Assembly (NCBI GenBank): GCA_003255025.1
Contig: QANY01002371.1
Location: forward strand, 1,674,001-1,738,000
Direction of reading: 5' to 3'
DNA from: Datisca glomerata
Lineage: Eukaryota; Streptophyta; Magnoliopsida; Cucurbitales; Datiscaceae
Length of the DNA stretch: 64,000 nucleotides
Notes under the pieces: model-generated
Seen by the model: the letters and a program-made list of their open reading frames with translations, nothing else
The model's database searches: none
Told to the model about the DNA's origin: nothing
Program-made: the position numbers and the translations under genes
Shown: piece after piece, positions 55,571 to 64,000 of the stretch
How the letters are laid out: the number at the start of each line of letters is the position of its first letter
Position numbering within the stretch: the stretch's first letter is position 1

Positions 55571-57329
55571 AAATTAAAAAAGCCGCCCATCCATCCGTGA
55601 ACTAGTTAACAAGAATTAGTCTGCTGCCACCCAAATCTTTCTTGCTTTCCCAACCATCTAAAGTGTTTTTTTTTTGCTAACAAGGAAAACGCTTTGTTCA
55701 CCTTCTTCCACGCGCTTTAAAATTTAATTACTACCATTATTTAATTTTATTAATTAACTCTGTTTCCTTTTTTTCTTGAGTCAGAAGTATTTTTGGTTGT
55801 ATTGAGTTGTTATTCTCCAAACTAAGCTTATGAGTCTTAATTTAGTGCCACTTGGATGAAACATATCCGGGGCATTTAGATTGGTAAAACAGATCATGAG
55901 CTCAAAATCCCACTAACTATTCATCTTCGATTTTCTATATTTACTTTTGGATACATAGTTTACAAGTGATTAGGTGGAGATTGGAGTATGTTCTGTCAGA
56001 TGATCCAATCTGTTAAACATACTTCGACCATATAATTAATATTTTAAATTAAAAATGAAATTTTTTTAATTTATTTTCCGCAGAAATCGAGACAACTAAA
56101 ATACAACAAAAATCCAAATGTATAGAAACAACACAATGAGGGGTTTTTTATAAAAAAAAAAATTGTCATGTATTAATAATTATGAGAGTATCAAGTTATT
56201 TGTTACATTGTTTGAAAATTTATTATTCACTGATGACATATGAAATGAGACATGTTAAGCTCATGAACTGTTAAAATCAAAATTTGGTATTATTGTTGGG
56301 AGAAAGTAAGATTAGGTGAAGATTAGAAGAGTGTAATTAGAGTGGATAGAGAGAGTGTGTGTGAGATCTCAAGAAGAGTTGGTGTAGGCGTTTAAAATCA
56401 GTTTCATAATTTTAAGTATTCACACACACTTAGCCGACCCACTTACTCACACGAAAAAACACAACCCCATTATATAAAGTTAATAGTAATTGCACGTTGT
56501 AAGCATTTAACATTTTTCATTTTTCGTCTAGAAAATAAAAAATATCATTTGTTTTTGTTCACCTATAGCTTCTTGAAATGTGAAAAAAATTAACTTACTC
56601 ATGGATCATAATGCACTGAAAACTTAGTATTTTAAGTTTGTTCAATTATCAAGTGTTTTAAAATGTAATTTATTTTAAATAAATAGACTTTAATTTAACT
56701 TTTTTATAATATATACAGATAAAATGTTGAATTTTGAGTTGAAGCAATCCTGGTTTTATTAGGACACAAAGTTATCATAAAAAAGCAACCAAGAAAAGCT
56801 AACAAATGCCTAAAGAAATGGGTTTAATCTTCGGGAAATATCTTGTTTACTTCACTCTTTAAAGTAAAATAACGTAGAACTTTTAATTTATGTACTAATC
56901 TTTTAATTTGTCAGGAAATAAAAAAGAAGTCATTATTCCTTTAGCCTGGTAAAGGGAGATCGACACATTTTTATAAATTTGTGGTTAATTAACAATTTGA
57001 CTATTACTAGCATTAAGAATAATATATTAGAAATAAGTGAAAATATTTCTCGAAAGCCATGATAAAAAAGTTTGATATAAAAGTGTCAAGTATAGGTGGG
57101 TTTGCTCAACTTGTGAGACGGGGAAGATGCTTGGCTAGGCTAACTGAATTTATAAAATCAGCAATTTCCAAACCAAATAATTACGTTAATTAACATTGTT
57201 TACTTTGAGTAATTTAAAATCAAAGATCTCAAAAGTAAAAGTATATATTCAATTACTTGGTTGTTAAAAAAGCCATTAGGTTGCTACCCATTAACTTAAT
57301 CATGAATAAAATGTTTAAATCTATTTCTA
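55571..57329. other. Upstream region of the ZAT5-like gene and intergenic DNA
   Basis: AT-rich. It contains the rest of the promoter but no element could be named with support. No second gene seen. Confidence 0.5.
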
Positions 57330-57339
57330 TTGATAAAGT

Positions 57340-57530
57340 CTCGACATGTCCTATACCTTTCAGAACTCATTGCTATTAATGATAGTTTTGATGTTGCTTC
57401 TGATGCTTGTTGGAGGAAGATTGAAGTGGAAACTGATTGCAAGATAGCAACTAATTGGATCAGTGTTCTAATTGGAGGCTCATTAATCCTGCTGCTGATA
57501 TTAGATCTAAAATGCTTACTGTGAGGTGTG
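57340..57530 (+). pseudogene. Possible LINE RNase H scrap
   Basis: The frame reads FDVASDACWRKIEVETDCKI followed by ATNWI, similar to the RNase H fold at the C-terminus of plant LINE polyproteins (A-x-G-x-x-x-I-x-VE(S/T)D). Short and isolated, so tentative. Confidence 0.35.
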
Positions 57531-58800
57531 CAATGGTAAATGGGTAAATAGGAGACTAAATTGAAACTGAGTTCAACATTTGAGGACTTGATAAAAAATT
57601 AATGTTTGTAGATCAAAATGGAAAGAAAGGCCCAAGTTAAGAGACAAAATAGTCTTAGCCTAAAATTTACTATTTGTACATAGGTGCACTCTCCGTCACT
57701 CATATGGTTGACCGTTATGACTTTGACTCGCCAATGTGGCACACGTAGATCCTATGAACTACTGCCAAGTGTCAGTTTTGACTTTTCAATGTGATTGTTC
57801 GATCCACGTCAGCGACCGACTGATATAATGTGTATCTCGTATTATTTATTCTCTCTATGTATTCGTTCATATTCTTGTAACCACTAAATCTAGTGACAAA
57901 GACTTAAGTAGACCCCTTGCTTGGGAACATTATGAGAGTTGTGGTCTGATAGGATTTGGACGATATTATGTTGTACTGGAAAGGATATCCCTTTAACAGT
58001 GTGGCCTTTTTAAGGGTCATGGATGTGTCGTCTTCCCATTGTGGGAAGAGACTTAGTTGTTAGGACACCCCTCAGGAGGGCTCCCATGTGAATACCACAT
58101 ATCTCATCGATGTGGCGCAATTTTCCCGTGGTCACTGCACGTGACACATGGCGTAATATGAAAGATAGCGTACATGAGAATCTTCCCCACAAATACCCTA
58201 ACCCCACACAATTATGGTTATAACAAATGATGACTGGACATTGCACCTCAATAAGCTTGTAGAGATGTGAGCATGTATGGTTCATTGCCAATTAGTCAAG
58301 TGATTAATTAGAGACGACCCCACATGGAAGGTTCTCTATAAATAAAGGCCTTCATTTTCATTATAAAGCCTTTGCATGACACATGGATGGCATCCAACGA
58401 CGCTTTTACATGTCACATGTGATGGCGTCAAGGGCTGTTGCATGTATACACGCAATGACGCCCTAGCGCAGTTCTGACACCGTTACACAGTTTGTGCAGT
58501 TGGTATTCCGTCATGTTTTCATCACGCTATTTTTTTGTAATGTGATTAATTGCCTAGGCACCATTGCATAATAGGAATTGTATTCTCCTATAAAATTACG
58601 TTTTGCACGCCACTACATCGAGTGTATATTGGTGTCTATCGCACCAGCGTAGTATCACAAAAGTAAGATGCTAATGATTGAATCAGTTCTATTAAATTAT
58701 CACTTATTAATATTGTTTTCTAATTATTATCTATTCAAATATGCTCATTTAATTATTTATCTCTTTTCACTATTTACTCATTCTCACTAAAAAATATTTT
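57531..58800 (+). repeat. LTR-like sequence with TATA box, unresolved
   Basis: TATAAATAAA at 58337-58346 is followed by a moderately GC region with repeated CATGTCACATG-type and GACGCC phrases and then AT-rich DNA. It resembles an LTR U3-R-U5 on the plus strand, but no partner, primer site or TG...CA pair could be established. The 93-codon minus frame at 58010-58291 has no domain. Confidence 0.35.
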
Positions 58801-58809
58801 TTTGCGAGG

Positions 58810-59190
58810 TACACAATATGCAACTATGCTACCACATCGTACATGCGCCTACGCTGCCACACCACTCTTATGATTGAGTTGCTATAACACACCTATGGCT
58901 GCCCTCCTATTCTATATCTGAGATTGCCCTACCATTGCATGTTTGCTACTATGTTGTCATAGCACGCCAGTGATTACTCTCTCATAGCACACTTGTGAAT
59001 GTGCTATCATTACACCATGTCACTGCGTTTCCATAATACACTTACATTGGATTGCCATAACAGATCTGTCACTACGTTGCCATAGCACAACTGCCACTAT
59101 GTTGTCATGAGCACACTTTCCATTATGCTGTCATCGTATACCTGTCACTATGTTCCTATAGCACACCTACGACGGAACCTCCCATAGTAC
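58810..59190. repeat. Degenerate 31-33 bp tandem array
   Basis: About eleven loosely conserved units on the theme TTGCCATAGCACACCTGTCA then CTATG. Best units lie between 58990 and 59170. Confidence 0.7.
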
Positions 59191-61618
59191 ACATGTAAAG
59201 GAACCTTGAGCAACTCACCTACGATGTTGTTATCATACACCAAGACGATGCCCCATGACATAATCTCCAAAGATACCGCATGTGCACCAAACGATGATAC
59301 CTCCCACAAAGCGTGCGACGCACACCCTCACACTAGTACATTCATGATTAGTAAGCTCACCTCAAGCCAGTAGACAACAGGCTCTCCCATTAGCACACCC
59401 ATGCCGGTGACATCTCTTACGACTGGTGGTTCATAACAATGATTTTTTATGACACATGTGATTCCAACCAAGCATCGGGGTCAATCCTGACATGTACTCA
59501 AATGACTTTCATCTATCATGATAAGTTTTTTATGTCAAGACAAAGAATGAGCATCCTAGAACTGGGAAGAGAACCATAAGGGTTGAATGAGGAGTTATCA
59601 ACCTAAGTGTAGTGGTTCAATGATAAAGCCATGGGCTGGATATAAAATTACAAAGATGAGTGGTTGCAGAATATATGGGTACCGTCTTGCACACTGTTAG
59701 ATCTAAACAATTGAACAACGAATGAAAAAGTGGATTTAAATCATCGCTAAGCGTACTTTTGACAACCTTTTGATTCATAAATTTGATGGCTTATAAGTTC
59801 TGCTCATTAAAAAAATCCATAAACGCATTTGTCACAAGTCATTCGGGACTGGATGTATCTCAATTCTAAGTGTGTTTGTCACAGGTCACTTAGAATATTT
59901 TTTTCACTTCGCCAAGTAAATATTTGGTAGCGATAAATTATCAAAAGTGTATGCTGGGACTGGACACATCTCAACTGTCTCTCTGAGTGCACTCGATGTA
60001 ACAATAAAATTACCATGAGGTGTGACTCAGGTAAGAACTATCACTTTGGGTGCATCCGAGGATGGAAGAATGCACATACACAAAATGGTATACTCAAAAT
60101 AATGGTTCATAAAATAATAAAAGATGATAAACTACATGACTAGAAATTCAGTGCGAATTCAAGAAGGCTACAAATTTTTTGGAAAAGTAGAGATAACACA
60201 ATCAAGTAACATTTTAATTGATCTACTCAATTCACATTAGAATGCTCGTTATATGTCCACCCATTTGCCTTTGTCAGTGGTAGCTACTTTAGCAGCAGGC
60301 TTCGTCGCTACATCTTCAGTAGACACTTCATTTCACCTGGATTTTTGTGATTACTTTGCTTTGGCTATATCATCAGGAATTTCGGGGCATGCAATGTCAA
60401 GTCACTTGTGAATATGTATATCTCTACTGGTTTCGTCAGACCTGAGCCAATGAAGGATTTCCATTTTACTGTCAAACTCAAATTTCTCCAATAGGTCTTC
60501 ATGGCTCAGGACAATGTAGGAATGTGAGATGCTTTAGGACTCCTTCATCAAAATCAAGTTTTGCAAGTGACTCTATTTCATTGGTAATGTGTACTATCAA
60601 AAAGGTTATTGGGCTTCCCTTCTTCATGTTTGAATATGACACGATCCGTTGAATGGGTCATAATAGCCATCATGATTCTATGCTCCATATGAGTGATACT
60701 ACTTTTTCGTTCCCACCAAGGTCAATGTCCCTATCAAATAAAGGCCATAGGTTCTTTATCATGTAATCAAAAGTTTCAACATGTAAGGACAATGCTTGAT
60801 GTACCCAAATCGGTCTATGCTCATTCAAAAGTCAAATGTTTTAAGCGTCATTATACAATTCCATGACAACGCTTGTGGCATGTGATCAAACTCTAGATAA
60901 GATGAAATTTTGACCCTTGATGACTGACACCTAGGTGATGTCCCGACATGAACATATACAAAGATGCATTGTTAATAAATGTTACAATCTCATGACATCC
61001 TAGTAATCACTTTGAGTTATGATGAACCTAATTAATGAGGCAATACAGATTGTCAAAGTGGGAGCTAAAGTGGCTTTCCGTCATGTTGCCACTCTGGTTT
61101 CCACACAAACATGTGACTATTAATTATCTTGAAAGGAAGCCATTTGACATTGAAACAAACATAAGTTCCATTTGTGTTAAGAAGCAACAAAATGACCCAA
61201 ACACATACAACTGAGAAGTTTGACAATATGTTCAAGGTTCACATGCAGCATGGGACAATAATAATGCAATGAATAGAACGAAAGGTGACATTACTTTGAA
61301 GCATGTAGCGTGACGACCATAGTGCAATAAGGCCAGTTAGTTCCTACTTCTCATTTAGAAAGTATGGACATTTTTAAAACATCCACTGCTTCACTATTTT
61401 TAGTCGAAGTAGTGGTGTCTTTGAATAAATGAAAAAGATGTAGTCTGCTAACTCTCGCGACCAGGACATTACTTTAATATGATTCATAATGATAATGGGA
61501 GATATGGAGAGGTCACCATGCATGTCTTGTAATAGTGATATTGAATCAACACCTATATATTCCACACTACTACTTTCCTACACCCACTATGAAGTAGGGT
61601 CTAAAAAATATCATCCTC
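59191..61618 (-). other. Unresolved repetitive DNA with faint coding traces
   Basis: No family recognised. On the minus strand at 60260-60600, frames carry protein-like phrases (NEIESLAKLDFDEGVLKH, EKFEFDSKMEILHWLRSDE, ATKPAAKVATTDKGKW), broken by stops. This looks like a dead element gene or a decayed host gene. A phrase near 59985-60040 (GTGCAC-CGA-GTAAC, GGTGTGACT) recurs at about 62598-62645. Confidence 0.3.
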
Positions 61619-61717
61619 AATGGTTTTCTCTGCAACACAAATTAAATAAACGCCTAGTGTAAGTGCCAAATTTTGGCACCAACAATAGCTCCTCGTGACG
61701 GTAATGGCATCGATGTC
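61619..61717 (-). repeat. 99-bp perfect direct repeat, copy 1
   Basis: Identical to 62494-62592. Contains an 8-bp-arm palindrome GTGCCAAA-T-TTTGGCAC at about 61663-61679. On the minus strand GAGGAGCTAT precedes TGTTGGTGCC, which looks like a polypurine tract against an LTR start (inference). Confidence 0.85.
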
Positions 61718-62493
61718 ACCCACCCGAGACTACAAAATGATGATTTTGATCAGTTGTACCACGATCACATGCCATCATGATAAGTCATCACTGTATTGTA
61801 TCTTTAGACCGAATGAGTCACATTATGTTCTTACTTGGTTTCAAAATTCACATGATTACAATATACTACAAATTTCCAACATAAAGAACACAGTCATGCA
61901 CTTCATATCATATAGTCATATTGCATCCTCACACTATCCAATCATGCTACGTTCCTTCTTGAATCGAGAAGTTTCACGATTACAAAAATAATACAAATGT
62001 GTGCACTTGAATAATGAAAATAATAATTTCAAGAAGCAATACCCATTATCACAACTGTACCTCTCAATATTTGAGGGGCCTTCATCATGCAACCTCACTG
62101 GCACGCATAAAGAAGATGTATAAGTTTAGTTGCTACGCACTAAACTTTCATAGGGGGCTAATTAGACTATGAACAAATTAGAATGAGGATAATATGATGA
62201 CACTTTCATGATAGTAAACATTGATAATCCTTTACAGGGGAAGGTATATGTGGCATATTAAACAGTCAAGCTTTCATTATCTAAGGCACCGCCTTACTCT
62301 TATATCTCAGTATTGTCCTTGAGAATTTTCTAGCCACCTGGTTCCTTAGATATCATTACGAAAAGGGCTTTCGGCCGCCTTGAAGTGTCTATCACTTAGA
62401 GGAAATATTTTTTATGTTGGTGTTGCACATCCATGGTAATAGGAAATAACCATGTCTGGTGCCTCAAGTAGAGTATTTCAGGTCAATTACGAA
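61718..62493. other. Spacer between the 99-bp repeats
   Basis: AT-rich, no coding domain. The 98-codon frame at 61695-61991 begins inside the repeat and has no recognisable motif. Confidence 0.4.
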
Positions 62494-62592
62494 AATGGTT
62501 TTCTCTGCAACACAAATTAAATAAACGCCTAGTGTAAGTGCCAAATTTTGGCACCAACAATAGCTCCTCGTGACGGTAATGGCATCGATGTC
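62494..62592 (-). repeat. 99-bp perfect direct repeat, copy 2
   Basis: Identical to 61619-61717, with unrelated flanks on both sides. Confidence 0.85.
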
Positions 62593-64000
62593 GCCGCTAA
62601 GTGCACCCGAGGTAACAAAAAAATTAGCACATGGGGTGACTTAGGACTGAGCATGTAAAGGCTGAACTTAGCCGCTATCATAAATTCTCCTCCAAAAGCA
62701 AAACTTGGCCGTTGAAACACGATTTATTAAAAGGAGAGAATTCACTGAATCTTTAAATAAGTTGGTAGGAATTTCACTGTTAGGCCAACACATGAAAATG
62801 AATCTATAATCCTTTAAGTATGCCCATGATGGGTGGTTTAAATGCTCACACATATATGTGCCTTCTTTGGCAGTTTCATTCTATGTTTCTGTGTATATGC
62901 GCCTTCAAATCCTGAATCATTTGAGGATAACACTTCAGGTAATAATATTTTGTCCGCTTAGGAAGTCTCGCTCATACTATCATTGAAAGTTCATCTATAC
63001 TTACTTATTTGGAAACTTTCTAAATGGAATCACTAAATGCAAATTTATCTCTACTAGTAGAGGTTACAAACACACTGTCAAACATTTATCATCCATATGC
63101 AAGTAAATTGGCTATGACATATACCTAGTTGATTCTTTCAATCATCGTACCACATGGAAATGTAAAAATGTTGGAAACATGCACTTGTTACATCTATTTC
63201 CATACGTATCTAATAGCACTAATGTCATATTTGAAAGTTCATGTTTCCCATTAAGCATAATAGCATATGCCCCTTGCATGTGTATTCACTGTCGAGCCAT
63301 TTCTTGATGAGTTCCGCCCAGGTTAGTTTTCTCGGGTAATATATTACATTGATGTTATGCTGCATTTAACACGCGCCTAATTTGTAAAAAACTCCTTTTT
63401 GGTGAATTCTTCTTTGTCAGTATTTCATGCATACGTCTCTATTTGAAGTGTTTGTCACAAATTTGTACACAACTCTTTATTTGAGCTCCGCCTCACAGCA
63501 TCAAATCTTCTCTTCATTTCGGGTATTGTCTGTCAATGTATTCACCTTTCTCTGTGGAAATGTAAACGAAGTTTGACTTGCCTATCCCACTTGAAGTTGG
63601 CCTTTGTAAGATTTGTACAAGTTTTGGTTGAAGAAACCTTACCACTTTGAAGGCATAAATGATTTCTTTTTTATTATTATTTGTCAATGATTTCTTAAGA
63701 TTGATGGTCAAATGAATATAAATGTAGCTGTAGTGAAATAATTGTTCAGTATAGTCTTGTGTACCATTTCTTGTTTTAGGATCATCTCAAGAAGCATCAT
63801 TGAGATATTCACATTCTATAGATATGGAAATAATGGGTTCATTTAGTTTGAAGCTTAAATCACCTTTAATGGTGGTTCCTCTTAAAGGGAAACATCTATC
63901 CTTTGGCATTTTCACTTTCCTCAGAATCTCCCTCATTGCTTCAGTAATAGAATTCCAGGAATGTTCAGAATAAGGCAAGAAAGAAAGGTAAATAGAGTAA
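62593..64000. other. Unassigned DNA at right edge
   Basis: Moderately AT-rich. Minus-strand frames at 63514-63711 and 63787-63978 have gene-like composition (FKVVRFLQPKLVQILQRP; NSITEAMREILRKVKMP), but no domain I recognise. They could be exons of a gene continuing beyond the window or element remnants. Confidence 0.3.

Overview
The window looks like repeat-rich, AT-rich nuclear DNA of a eudicot plant. Evidence: a single-exon two-finger QALGGH C2H2 zinc-finger gene with an EAR motif (a plant-specific family), Ty1/copia and Ty3/gypsy LTR retrotransposons of plant type, including one perfect initiator-methionine tRNA primer site, and a plant LINE of DUF4283/endonuclease/reverse-transcriptase layout. 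Only one gene appears intact: a ZAT5-like repressor on the minus strand at 54548-55384. Almost everything else recognisable is decayed transposon sequence, often nested. No CRISPR array, operon, rRNA gene or convincing tRNA gene was seen.

Layout, left part. 1-2876: Ty3/gypsy element A (minus) running off the left edge, with gag remnants, a primer site and a 1.24 kb LTR holding 36-bp repeats. About 3235-10846: decayed copia element B (plus) between two diverged LTRs. 10850-11806 and 17496-19491: one LINE (C, minus) split by gypsy complex D (11807-17495). Complex D has a 17-bp flanking duplication, and the 3' tail of a second copy lies upstream of its 5' LTR. 20090-24660: non-coding DNA with an AT palindrome, a minisatellite and two levels of tandem duplication. 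24660-26752: copia E (plus), cut off inside its RNase H by LTR F (26753 to about 27960), which belongs to the family of the element B LTRs.

Layout, middle. 31560-36582: copia G (minus) with an internal deletion joining integrase to reverse transcriptase, and a 1985-bp LTR-like insertion in gag flanked by TGCGT. 37407-41330: an apparently non-coding LTR element H (minus) with a primer-site-like sequence and at least three families of tandem repeats. 42543-44516: the most unusual region, about 42 copies of a 23-bp near-perfect inverted repeat in both orientations, arranged in higher-order units and bracketed by longer inverted flanks, suggesting a foldback-type element.

Layout, right part. 47096-51767: copia I (plus), flanked by a 68-bp direct repeat and interrupted by about 0.4 kb of GC-richer, possibly organellar DNA. 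54548-55384: the ZAT5-like gene with a TATA-like box and pyrimidine-rich leader. 57330-64000: unresolved repetitive DNA with a possible LINE RNase H scrap, an LTR-like promoter, a 31-33 bp degenerate tandem array and a perfect 99-bp direct repeat.

All domain calls are by eye from translations. Element ends, copy counts and identities are hand estimates, and no database search was possible.
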